NCBI GenBank assembly: GCA_027382625.1
Contig: JAJKFJ010021522.1
Coordinates: 1-64,000 of the forward strand
Origin: Tetmemena sp. SeJ-2015
Taxonomy: Eukaryota; Ciliophora; Spirotrichea; Sporadotrichida; Oxytrichidae
DNA: 64,000 bases
Direction of reading: 5' to 3'
Shown here: in pieces, positions 21,370 to 32,662 of the stretch
How the letters are laid out: every line of letters starts with the position of its first letter
How positions within the stretch are numbered: position 1 is the stretch's first letter
Notes under the pieces: generated by a model
What the model was told of the DNA's origin: nothing
Seen by the model: the letters and a program-made list of their open reading frames with translations, nothing else
The model's database searches: none
Translations under genes and position numbers: made by a program

Positions 21370-23100
21370 AAAAACATTCAGATTTTAAGGAAATGAAAGC
21401 AAAAGATTAGGGCGACTAACGCAGACCATGGATTCCCACTACAACAACTACTAAAACCACTACCACATCTACAACAACCACCACTAAACCTCCAACCACT
21501 ACAAAAACTCCAACTACTACAACTCCTGCACCAACCACCACGATTTATTCTACAAGTTCCACCTCTGCTCCTAAAACTACTACTGCTGCTTCCACTACTC
21601 CCAATGGAGCAACTACTATTTTCATTTATCAACCTATATTGTAATTAATTAAACAACTGTCACGAACAGCTCAGCTACTCTAGTTAATTCTGGCACTGTA
21701 CTCGGCAATCATCTAATAGTCATAGACTCAACTTATCAGGAGAACTAAGTCCAATTTCAAAGTGATGGCAATGACTTTTCCAATAACCAATTTGTATAAA
21801 AATATTTGAAGATTTGAATTGGTGATGATATCGATGATAGTGGCAGTGGCAGTTCTCATAATCGGAATAGCTGGCAGTATTTATTTCCTTTGTCGCGGAA
21901 AGAGCAGCAACTCAAATATTGAAAGTGAGGAAGCAAGACTTTCCTCAGGAGAGGCTGTGGAGGAGAGAAGAAGGAGGCCTCCTCAAAGATAGCAGACAGA
22001 GCCAAGACAACTAGATCAAGAAGAATTATTTAGCTCTGGAAGCAGCTACGACTTTTAAAATAGCAATGAGGAACAATAAGAAGAGGAGGAAGAGAAAGAA
22101 CCGGAGGTAAGACTAGCCACTAGAATCGATAGGCAACAGATTGGCTAATAGTAATTTTAGAGGGAAGAAGTGTAGGCTTCGTAAACAAATGCATAAATGT
22201 AGACTCAAATTAGGAAAGGAAGAAAAGAAAACAAGGAATGTAATTAAAACTAAAGCTACTACTCTCCAGAAATCTTACAACAAATTCCAGCTTTTCTCAT
22301 TCAAATATTAATTAAGTTATTCAAGCTGATCTTGAAGTTTAGGATATTGAAAGCTCAAGATATGAGCATACTGTAGAGAGAGCTGACCATTAAATTAAAG
22401 GCAGAAAGCAAATAAAACCCACAAATAATCTACCTGAAGTCGAGCATAGAACTTTTTTTAATTAAATTATAAATATGATTTTTTAAGCATTGTATTAAAT
22501 TATGTGTAGATAACTTAAACATATTTAAATGAATGTATAATGAGAAAATTTTTTAACTCGAAAGGTAGCGAAGTCTCCTATAACAAACCCCTAAGGATAT
22601 ATTTAGAGCGATAATTTGAGAATCTTCTAACTGATCTAGTCTGATAAAAATTTCTCAAGCCCCAGCTCCTCAAGCCCCAACAAAGAATCAGAGTGCTCTC
22701 CAAATAAATCCATAGCACTTTTAATTGAATAAATTATATTGTATCCATTTAGGAGTCTGGCAGCTTTACTAGTATACCTCTATAAGATTCTACAGTTTCT
22801 TCTGCAAATTTAACAAACGCTCTCTATTATATATATAAGCATAATTTATATTATAATTGAGTTAACGCCAAAATAAAAATAAAGAGTTGTGAGACTTCAA
22901 AAAGAGATAATGAAATAAGTTAAGACTAATTTGTGAAAAAGAAAAAAAAGAAGGGCTAAAATAAAACCTAGGTCAAGGATCTTCATAATGAAGTTGTGGA
23001 CATTTCTTGCTCAAGATACAGTTCAGCAAATAAAAAGCATAATAAAGCGAGTGCAAACAATGAAATATTCAAATTTTTTTCTTCAAATATTAAATATATT
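21370..23100 (+). CDS. Single-pass membrane protein 3 with mucin-like Thr-rich region
   Basis: A Thr/Pro-rich, mucin-like stretch of about 65 residues (21.43-21.62 kb, repeated TTT, TPAPTTT, KPPTTTK) is followed after one IES by VTNSSATLVNSG. Then comes a membrane helix at about 21.83-21.90 kb (VAVAVLIIGIAGSIYFLC) with RGK on the inner side. The tail is acidic and Gln-rich (EEQQEEEEEKEPE) and continues with polar segments to about 23.1 kb, with more frame changes. Thr-rich stalks next to a membrane pass usually carry O-linked sugars on cell-surface proteins. The start is unresolved; no signal peptide was found, and an upstream exon is likely. Third member of the tandem group. Confidence 0.6.
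21610..21658. other. IES, pointer CAACT
   Basis: CAACT at 21610-21614 and 21654-21658. Removing 44 bp joins TTPNGA to TVTNSSATLVNSGTV in frame. Confidence 0.82.
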
Positions 23101-24318
23101 TTATATCGTAGATATAAGCTTTTGACAACAGCTAGATTGATCTTATAAATAAAGATAGAAGAGGATATTTATGAGCAATTAACTAATGCTAAAAATAGCC
23201 CTCTTAAATCTTAAAAGTAAATATAAATCAATATAAAATAAAAATAAATTGAATACAAATGACTTAGACAGCCACACTTTTTAAATTAACATTTTAAAAA
23301 TTTCTTTTTGTAATCTCCCATATTACTTTAAAGGAAGATTAAAATTTAGGTAATGTGTTTATTTTTTTAATAGACTACTTCTAAAACTATCAAGAATTGT
23401 TTTAATTTTTGCTTTTTTCTTTTTCTATTTTGAATGATTAAGCTTTTTGTTCTTTAAAGATGCTTTTATTTCTAGTTTTTACTATTCATCTCTAATTTAA
23501 AGATAGTCAAATTTAAAAATATAAATAGTTTAAATATGTCACAAGAGATAATTTTTCCCTCCAAAACAATTGGATATAAGAAGAGAAATTAATATTAAAA
23601 AAACCTATTATATGTTGATAAAGCAGAAAAACCCTTTATAAAGATGTTATCAGATTTCATTCCCTCCCAAAAGCTTAATAAATATTTCCCTTGATATCTC
23701 AACTAATGCATTAATTGAAAGGTGAAAAACTTTTTTACCGTTTAATCCTAACTTCTATTTTAAAATAAAATACTCGTTTTATTATTCTTTTTAGAAATTA
23801 AATAATATTTTTATTAAATTTAAATGTGAATTTGATTGCATATTTATGATGACGAATAAAGGGCAATTTTATTGAGGAAAGTTAAATGTTTACTCTATTT
23901 GTAGTTGCATATTTTATAAACAAATTAGAATCTTAATAAATATTTCAAACTGCGATTGGATTAAAATCAAATAATCCGCTCGAAATAGAATTTCAATTTG
24001 TATCTCAGATTCAAATCCTATCTTAAGAAAATAATTTTTTACTTATTTGCAGTCTCTTAATAAATTTAAACCTAAAATAAAATTGGGCGGAAGTCATCAA
24101 AAAAAATTATAGAAAACTTAAAATCCCAAAAATTTTGCTCTTTCCCTTATCCTATAAATTTTATTTTTTGAATTTCTATCTATAAGAGTATATATGATTA
24201 ACCTTAAATTTAAAATATATTCTTAGTGTTTTCTTAATTCCATAGTTGATTGCATAAATTATATATCGTTCTAGAAGGAATGTAATATAATTTTCTTATT
24301 AATTTTATATCTATTTTA
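23101..24318. other. AT-rich intergenic DNA
   Basis: More than 1 kb of AT-rich sequence with no believable frame on either strand and no tRNA-like fold. It lies between the third membrane protein gene (+) and the zinc-finger gene (-). Confidence 0.45.
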
Positions 24319-26070
24319 TCACTAGTATATAGCCTCTTGGTTAGAGAAATCTTCTGAATTGCTATCTGAGTCCTCAGATATAGTATTTTCAAACATTGGC
24401 TCTTATTATAAAGCCGATTAATAATTTATAGCAAATTATAAGATGAAGTTTTTTGCTAAAATGTACCTGGTAAGAGCCAAAAGCAAGCAAAGTAAAACCA
24501 CCGTCAAACAAATCAAAATTTTATAAAACTTAAATTATCTCTAAAAATTTTATCTATAATTAAAATTTTTTGAACTATATGACATTTTTTCAAAAATCTA
24601 AGTTACAGAGCCATAGGATATTATATTCAGATTGAATTGTAAAGACTAAATACTAAAAATCATTGAAGTCACCTCTCTCTTGATGCATCTAAGCATGCTT
24701 GACCATCAAGTCTTTGGTGTGTTTAGTTGAACAGAAGTGGCATTTCAAGACCTAGCGGCTGTGAGATCTGATATGCTTATCAAGGTTGCTCTTTTGAGCG
24801 AATCTCTTGTAACATTTAGCCACAGCGCAGATGAAGGGCCTCTCCTTTGAATGAACTCTTAAGTGGTTGTAGAGGTTACCCCATTTGTGTAACACTTGGT
24901 TGCAGTGGCCTCCGAAGCGACAAATGAATGAGGAGTACCACTTATTCTTGTGAGGCCTCGTGTACTTGATAAGCTAGTACTCTTTGATCTAAGGGACATT
25001 AAACATTTGAGGGAAGGAATGCTTTGGGATGTCCTCATAGTTCAGAATTACTATCTTGCAATCTTATGGAAGGTCTAGAATTCTGAGGAAGTATTCTTCT
25101 GAATAAGTATCTATCGGAATTTGAGCCTTTGGAGGACTTCTATACTATAAATTGGTTGTAAAGGTTTCAACAAAAAGTAAATAGCATTGCTAAATCCGCT
25201 GATTTAAAATAAGTAAGAAAAAAATAGAAGAGTAAAGATATTAAAATACTTTATATAAATGCTTAGAATGCTATCTTCTTTCATTTCTAAATTTTAAGAC
25301 TTTATATCTTTTTTACGAAGTGAATGATGGTTAAGGGATTTATACTCCACTTAATATGTTTCATTTAAAATATCTTCTCTATAAAACTACTCAATAGTAA
25401 GAGTGAAGCTTATTCTTTCTGTCAATTAAGTTTTATGAGCTGAGAGTTGCAAATGAACTTGAATTATTTTTCAACAAATTCGAAGGAACAAATTAAACTT
25501 AAATTTGCTAAGACCCAGACACAAATTGTGAAAGACTCTCATTGAATAACTCCAAAACTTTTTTGGGTACATCTTCAGTTTATGAGAGCAATTGAGCTTC
25601 CTCAAAGCTGTGATAATTAGTATAATATATTTCTAAAAGCTTATAAATGATTTTAATTGAAATTCCAATATACTGTAATGATTTAATTAGTGCGTGGGTT
25701 AGTTATGGTTTAGTTAAGTTATTATAGCTCTTTGGTAAATCTTTAGCTATAAGCTCTAAAAGTGTCTGAGAGAGTGCCAAATAACTGAGCCATGGTTGCT
25801 CTCTTGTCTATTAAATCATAGGTTGAGTTGTGCTCCTTGTGAGCCTATTTGATTTGACTCTAACTTATCTTATCTAAGGATTTTAATTCCCACTTCTTGG
25901 AGGGTGCTTCACCCTAAGGGAATAGCTCGTCTACTGGCTACTTATAGTTACAGGCAGATCGAGAAAACAGAGCTACCTCTTTCATTGGATCCGCTGCTTA
26001 ATAGTGCTTTAATTCATTCAACTACGATTTATAATTCCTAGTCTCAGTAGTAGCACCAATTAAATTATAA
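24319..26070 (-). CDS. C2H2 zinc-finger protein
   Basis: Three zinc-finger units lie at about 24.70-24.93 kb: FICRFGGHC...HLRVH, FICAVAKCYKRF...HIRSH and LKCHFCSTKHTKDLMVKH. The first two keep the Cys-Cys-His-His spacing and a TKERP-like linker (HSKERPF), so sequence-specific DNA or RNA binding is likely. Before the fingers is a conserved-looking block (TYSEEYFLRILDLPQDC...). Farther upstream (25.5-26.07 kb) a mostly polar region with helical stretches (ELKHYQAADPMKE, FGTLSDTFRAYSQRF) is in frame with TAA/TAG as Gln. The end is an acidic tail (ISEDSDSNSED) stopping at TGA 24319-24321. Several frame changes at 24.5, 25.2 and 25.6 kb were not resolved, and the start codon is unknown. TBE transposons also encode a zinc-finger protein, but nothing else of a TBE is present. 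Confidence 0.75.
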
Positions 26071-27450
26071 ATTATTACAGACTTCTAGAAATTATTTTAG
26101 AATGGATTTATCAAATATAAATTGAAGTATATTTCACTTTAGTATAGAAATAGATTTAAATGCCTAAGATGAGGTAGAGATCTTATTTGTGAATTACAAA
26201 GTCCAATTTGTTTAATTTAAAAATAAAGTTAATTAAAAGGAATTCCTTCATAGATTAAAATTCTCGTAGATATCAAACTTGAAAAAATTAAATGATTCTG
26301 GTGCTATTTTTTTCATTTTCTATTTCCTAAAAATAAAGTGGATGGTTATTCTATTAAAAGTTAAAAAGGAAAAGACATTGAAAGTAGTAGTTTCAATATG
26401 AAAATAATTAGCAATATAATATTTATCTTCAAGATTTATACAATAATATATAGCTCCAATGAAAGTTTCTTCGACTTAAACACTGCTTTAGATTTATCTT
26501 TTATTAAAGTTTAACAAGCTATAATTTGATTAAAATGGTATTCAAACTAAATTCCATAGATATTTTGGTTTAGAATGATAGGAAATATATTTATACATGT
26601 AGCAGTGGATGAGTCTGAATCTATATTTCTTCTCACTTGAAAGTTTGGAGAAGTTTAGAAAACATCCTCCTGATCACATCGTAAACAATTTATAAAAACG
26701 AATATCATCAATTTAATTGCATTATTAAATGAATTTAAAATATAAAATCCTTTTGCAGTTGTTAAATTAAACTCTCTTTCCTTGCTTGATTAATTTACTG
26801 TAATATCCTTAATAAGTAAGCAGAAGTTAAATGGTTTGCTCTAGTATTTTAAACAAATTAAAATAAGTTTCATATTTATATGCTAAAATTTTGTTTTTGC
26901 TAGTGTAGACTTTATCTTTTTAAAAGGAGTTGAAGATCATTATAAGCCAATTTCATAGTTTATCATTTTATGGAAATCAAATATGAAATAAAAAGTCCCT
27001 CTTCACATATTGAACTATCACCATAGAAAACTTCTACTTTAAAAAGAAAAAAATAAGGAGGGTCATTTTCTAGTGAGTTCATTCAACATGTCCCAAGTCA
27101 AGTTAATTATTTTAGAAATATTACTTAGAATTAAGAAGATAAGTTATAAAAATTGTTTACTCCCTTGCTATAGCAGTAATTCATTTAAAAATAGAAAAAT
27201 ACCTATTATAAATCGTTCCTTTATCCTCTTATTTAGAATAAAATAAACCCTTATCATTTTTATTTTTTTAAAGAGAATGAATTATAAGCATTACTTCATC
27301 TATTTAGGATATTGATATATTAGAAATATTATTTTTTATAGAGATCTTATATTAGATTATTAGCAACCTCATTTATTTAAAGGTTAAGTTTATTCTAAAC
27401 TTATGCACCAGAAGATAGTTAAAGGAGAAATTGTAGTAATTTGTATATGA
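26071..27450. other. AT-rich intergenic DNA
   Basis: No convincing coding frame on either strand. It may include the 5' exon of the zinc-finger gene, but none could be recognised. Confidence 0.4.
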
Positions 27451-28400
27451 TCATAGTTTGAATTCTTTTGCTACATTTTATCTTTAAATAAGATCCATAT
27501 TTGAAGAGTTGAGAATTTGAGAATATGAGTTTTTGAAAATTGAAATGGTGTCGTTGTAAGTTCTTTTGGAGAGGAGAGTCTTTATTCCACACTGATTTGA
27601 TTTGCATGGATATTTTTGTTCCAAACCCAAATTAAGATCCCTCTTGATCTTATCACTTAAAGTAAATTGAAAAACATTAAGAAATTATCAACTAAAATAT
27701 ATTTTACGCAAACTTAAACATTTTAGAATTAATCTTTAATTAAAATTAACTTTTTCTAAAATCCATGAACTTTTCTACTGGTCAAACTTAGAACAAACCG
27801 TATGATATACGACCCTGTTTTTTTCTTCAATCAAAAATAGGAATAGATTTTAATTAAGAAATTGCATTAAAAAACTGTGTTAGATTTAAAATGGCAATAA
27901 GATTTTCTGGATGATTGAAAGATGCATCAATAAAAATTATTAATTTATTCTGCAATTATTTAAAAAGACATATTTTTTAAATCTAATAAAGAAAGGTAGT
28001 AAATTGTTCAGAGTTATATATTTAGCATCTAGATCCTCCTTTATTATTTTAGAATCTGATACTTGAGGTTCAAAGAGATTTGTGGTGTCATCAAGTGTTT
28101 GGCAGCTAGAGCTCTGAGTGCCATCTAGGTAGATTATGCAAGAAGACATCATTATGGGAAGTGTGGGTTTGTGTCTTAGACTGGGAAGAGGAGGAAAATA
28201 ATTAGCTAATGATTTATCAACACTTATAATCTAAAAATAATTATAACTCCCCCCAAAAAGTGACCAAAACCATCTACTAATACCAGAGATGTTAAATTAT
28301 TCTTTACTTTAGCGAATAGAAGGAATATAATCTGTCATTTTAGGGAGAATGATCCACATTTGACTTGAATTTAAAGAGAAAAGAGTTTAAGATTGCAATA
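27451..28400 (-). CDS. Hypothetical protein, fragmentary
   Basis: Two blocks with coding-like composition lie in the same direction. One near 28.0-28.2 kb contains FPPLPSLRHKPTLP, SSCIIYLDGTQSSSCQ and FEPQVSDSKIIKEDLDAK. The other, 27.45-27.65 kb, contains RDLNLGLEQKYPCKSNQCG and ends at TGA 27451-27453. AT-rich DNA between them (27.66-27.93 kb) is presumably an IES or intron. No domain is recognised. Coding status rests on composition and frame length only. Confidence 0.35.
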
Positions 28401-29539
28401 AGGAATTGAATTTCAAAAAAAAAGTGCAAAAATGTTTTACTTAATCAAGGTATCTGAAATTCATAATATTAAACAATATATAATAAATCTATCCTTTACA
28501 AAATAATATAACTGCCATTCTCTTGTCTATTTTTTTGGTAAAATATTTTGCATTCTTAAAGTACATATAGGATAATTTAAATTTTTACCAAATATATTAA
28601 GCTATTTAGTTACGAATATTTCAACATAAAAAATTAGAATTGTTTATTGCTAAAAGGCTTTCCCATTAAGTCTATTTCTAGCTAAAATATTTGACTTGTG
28701 CTTGAAAAATAATTACTGAAAAAGAATTTTTATAATTCAGAGCTCCTTTTTAGTTAAGATTGGCAGTTAATAAAGACTAAAAATATGAAAGAAACAATTC
28801 CTCTTAATATACTATTAATACTTAAATTGATAAATGCTAATGATAATTAATTATTAATTGCTGGCAGTAATGCTTGAATTTAAAAGGAAATTGGAGTTAA
28901 AATAATTTTAGAATTAATTTAGATATTATATATGAAAATGACTGCAAGAAATCTTTAGCCGGTATTTTATAAATTTGATTTTAATTGGGTTTCTAATATC
29001 ATAATTGAACTATGATCACTAATTAATGAGCTAATAAGATAAAAAGCTCTGAATATAGAGCTTATTATACACTTCTAAATTTTTGCTTCAATTAACTCTC
29101 CCCAATAGAGACGTTGAAAATGAAAGTATGATACAAATTTATAAATATTCATGAGTGATAAAAAAGAAAAGGAAAGCACTCACAAAATTCGAGAATTATT
29201 ATAATTACTTACCTTAAATCTTAATAATTTTAAAAGATGCTAATTTTTAATTTCTTCCCATCAATAATATTGAAATTACTCTTGATCAGTGTGAAGATTA
29301 AGCTAAAGACTAGTTAAAATCTCATTAAATATGAGCTCGTAATATTTAAAGAATATATACACACTTAAATTTATTTATTTAATTTCATGCTGATCTTAAA
29401 ATTAATTAAATTATAGTAGAGGAATCAAATTATTCCAATATGCAAATAGTAAAGCTAATCTCACTCTCTTAAGTTATCAAATATGATATTTAAAATGAAG
29501 TAATTCAAGATTGATATTATAATTATCATAAACTAGGAT
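28401..29539. other. AT-rich intergenic DNA
   Basis: No gene was seen on either strand. Confidence 0.4.
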
Positions 29540-30395
29540 TTTTATAAAATATATAATGCACTAAATCTGCTAGAGAGCTTTAAAGAGAATTAGTTATCAT
29601 AGTTGAATTAACTTTTAAATTTTCCATGAAGCAAATATAAAAATGAACTTTTCTTTGACCCTATATTTTGAAAATTAATTTCTTGTGAGAATTCTGTAAA
29701 TTTTTTTGATGATACTCTATTTTACATTAATGAATTAATAAAATCTTGAATATATAATTCTTGAAACTTGGGACATATATTGGCAAATCCAAGATGCTGA
29801 CGCAGCTTGTTTGATGTTAAGTTTGAAATCCAATTTATGAATGGTATAAGTTGAGTATTTTGAGTGGTTTATCTCCTCTTTATTAGATAATTTTCATGAT
29901 TATTTGATAATCATTATAACTGACATGAATTTGTCATAGTCAATGATCTTTCCTGTTTTGATGATTAAATTTGAGGAAAAAATCTTGAAATCCTCAGAAA
30001 ACATCCGAGATGGAATCCTCTGGATGAGATATATCTAAGTAATTGGAAAATGAAGATCGTAGTGAAAATAAATGAGTGTGAAGATAGTTAAATATAAGAC
30101 AGTTTAGATGTGCAGAATGTTTGCTGAATCAGAAAAGGACTCAGCCCAATATGGGCATGAGTGGGATCGATAGATCATCAACTCATCACCTCATCCTCTT
30201 TGTTCTGAATTGCAAATGCAACTCAGAGTTTCTTACAACTACTTAGCCATTATGGTCACATTCAAACCAGGAAATTTTAGAAGCATGGGGTCATACAAAG
30301 TAGCTCAAACATTCAGCAAGACTATTCAAAAAGCTGTGATAACAAACGAGCGTAAGCTTCTTTGTAATACGACTAAAACAGCCCAAATAAAATAA
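29540..30395 (-). CDS. Hypothetical protein, weakly supported
   Basis: The minus strand holds a frame of over 200 codons with a single TGA, plus a shorter upstream block (LYDPMLLKFPGLNVTIMAKQ). Parts look structured (PSRMFSEDFKIFSSNLI, KIIDYDKFMSVIMI), but no family is recognised. The TGA near 29.90 kb may lie in an IES or end the gene. The opposite-strand frame at 30210-30395 is short and probably a shadow. Confidence 0.3.
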
Positions 30396-31154
30396 TAGTT
30401 TTTGACTATTTTTTAAAAAAACCCACTATCGCATAAAAAAATTTGCTTAAAATAATTCATAGAATTATTTAAATCTATAAATTTTTTTAAAATAAACTAT
30501 AGAAAAATTAATTTTAAATTCTCACCTTTATTTATACAAATAAAATTGATTCAAGGAAATTTCTAATTCCTTAAATTGTATAAAGATAAATTATGATAAA
30601 TAAATATTTTTACAAAACTTGGATTATTTAAAATTAAATTTCATTTCGCTAAGAATTCATAAATGAATTTAATCTAAATTCATAACACTTGATTTCATCT
30701 GGATAAAATTTTAAAGTATAAAAATATAATTTGATAAATATTTTTAAATTAATGTTTTTAAAGTCCAAACTGATGCTATATGAGGAGAAAATTTCACAGC
30801 TTTTACTAGGACACTTATTTTTAATAAGGAGATTAGAAAATTTGGACGTGCTTATATAATTTTGAGCCTTAACTTTTATCATAAAATTTCTGTATTAATT
30901 CAGGTTCCAAAATTTGATGAACTTTAATTGAGTCTTGTCAGACAAATTTATATTCTATATATAAAAATGAATAAAAGATAAAGCTTTAATGTGGAGAGAT
31001 TGCCTAAATAAATTCAAAGCCCATAAGAACATCATAAAAATACATTTTAAATAGGATTTAAGGAGTAAACTTAAGTTTAGAATCAAGGAATAAAGATAGC
31101 AACAGAAATATTAAATTCATAAATAATTTAGAAGGATTTATTTATCAATTTATA
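30396..31154. other. AT-rich intergenic DNA
   Basis: No believable coding frame; very low G+C. Confidence 0.4.
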
Positions 31155-32547
31155 ATTCTTAGATTGCAAAGAACTCTTATTAGATTTTATAATCTTGCCT
31201 TCTGCGATATCTTTAAAATACACAAGCACTTGTAGAAAGTATTCAGATGCTGATATGATAATACAATTTAAACTTACCAAAGTTGATGGGTGATATTCAA
31301 TTGTTGAAATGGCTTTTTAAACATCCACTGGGCCGCAATTAACGCTAGGAAACATTTTTTCACAATCTCCTAATTTTTCTCCCTTCATTATAAAAGCAAC
31401 TTCTCCTCTTTGGAAAGATTTATTCTCCTTTGGTTCCAGCTCTCTTATTGATTCTCTTATTATGTCATAGAATTCTTTCAAAGTAACTTATTCTCTACAC
31501 CCTAGATTAAATATCCCCTCAGCTTTACTCAAAAGCCTTTCACTTTAAAGAATTCCAGTAACTACTGCTACCACGTCTTTACTTTAAAAGCAATTAACAG
31601 ATTGAATTATATCTTTGCTGAAGACGAAACTCAATTTTTGAGTCAAAGCTTTTTCATCCAAATGAAGAGCACAAGGTTTAGAGTCAGATTGATCAATACA
31701 GCCTGAATGCTAAAACCAAGTAAGCAGCTGCCAAAATCTATGAGTTTCATCATAAGGACCAATCACATCTGGCAGTCTCACTGATAATCCCCTGAAAACA
31801 TTCTCCTCTAACTTTTATCGATATTTAACAAAAATTATCTGTCACTGATAAAATCGAAAAGGAATCTCTCAGCCCTCAGCTTTTCAAATCCATAGGAATC
31901 TATCTTCTTTAATTTTTTCATTTCTTCTTTATTGAGAGTTGAGGGATTAAGATATCCTAGATGCTCCTATATACCTCTAGGATTTTTCTCTTCTATGTAT
32001 TTTGAGTAGCAATCAGGTCCATTTCTGAGGACATACTCACTTGGATCATAGACTGAATCCTTAAAGTTAAATTTAATTAATCAGTGCAAATGTAAGAGAT
32101 ATAGAGGTGTCATTTCTGCTAGTACTGGCAGAGTAGTCTACATTATAATGCTTAGACTACTAACTTTACCTTGAGATCATGATAATTATAGGCAGAAAAG
32201 TCAACCACCAAGTCAAACTTAATTTCTTTTGAACTTAAGTGGTCTTAAATAATCAGTAGATAACTTTTTGAAAGTTCTCTCTCTCGTTTCTATCACCCTT
32301 GTAATGGAATATTCTGCCTTCATTCTGCTCAGTCAATATCATAGATTCTCCATCCCTGTTAATATGATAAGTAAGATAGAAAGAAAAAAAGATATTACCA
32401 ATAGGTCTTCCCTCTGTTAATATAAAAGACTCTGCAACATTTATCAAGAGATAGACTTTTCAAGAGCTCAAGCCCCATGAAGGAAGAACCCCCAAAAATT
32501 AAGATATCTTTGAGTTTCAAAGATGAACTTTATCCAATATTTTCCAT
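31155..32547 (-). CDS. NAD-dependent epimerase/dehydratase-like protein (extended SDR)
   Basis: A Rossmann-fold nucleotide-sugar or related oxidoreductase. ATG 32547 opens MENIGQSSSLKLKD, then ILIFGGSSFMGLELL, the glycine-rich NAD(P)-binding turn (GGxxFxG), and VFYINRGKT. This form is typical of the CSP41-like branch of the extended SDRs. VVDFSAYN follows (the strand that contacts the nucleotide). The catalytic YxxxK appears as SYGFEKLRAE, then GLSVRLPDVIGPYD and EGIFNLGCREQVTLKEFYD (substrate end). Two introns (32356-32398, 32138-32169) and one IES (31794-31860) were resolved; one small shift near 32.25 kb remains. The substrate cannot be told. The last exon after 31.3 kb is uncertain, with an intron donor after HPSTL; the end given is approximate. 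Confidence 0.82.
31794..31860. other. IES, pointer GAAAA
   Basis: GAAAA at 31794-31798 and 31856-31860. Removing 62 bp restores the minus-strand frame from EKLRAERFLF into RGLSVRLPDVIGP, exactly as the SDR family requires. Confidence 0.85.
32138..32169 (-). other. Intron, 32 nt
   Basis: GTAAAG...ATGTAG on the minus strand, after the NYHDLK codons of the epimerase-like gene. Confidence 0.65.
32356..32398 (-). other. Intron, 43 nt
   Basis: GTAATATC...TTAACAG on the minus strand. It joins INRGKTYW to DGESMILTEQ in frame. Confidence 0.8.
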
Positions 32548-32662
32548 TAAGATAACTATAACTTTATTTCTATATTTTTCAATTCTAAAACCTATGAATT
32601 GATAAAAATCTTTTCTAAAAAAGAGAATGAAAAGAATAAATGATATAAAGATTGATAATATT

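Noticed and set aside
21378..21632. Gly/Ser/Cys-rich frame on the minus strand
   Set aside because: It is the complement of the Thr-rich mucin-like stretch; the plus strand joins in frame to a membrane protein after IES removal.
24319..26070. Zinc-finger gene as part of a TBE transposon
   Set aside because: No transposase, kinase partner or inverted C4A4 ends were seen around it, and the gene has its own IES-like breaks.
31788..31855. 10-bp direct repeat (TTATCAGTGA on the minus strand) as an IES pointer in the epimerase-like gene
   Set aside because: Deleting between these copies does not give the required reading frame, whereas the overlapping GAAAA pointer pair does.
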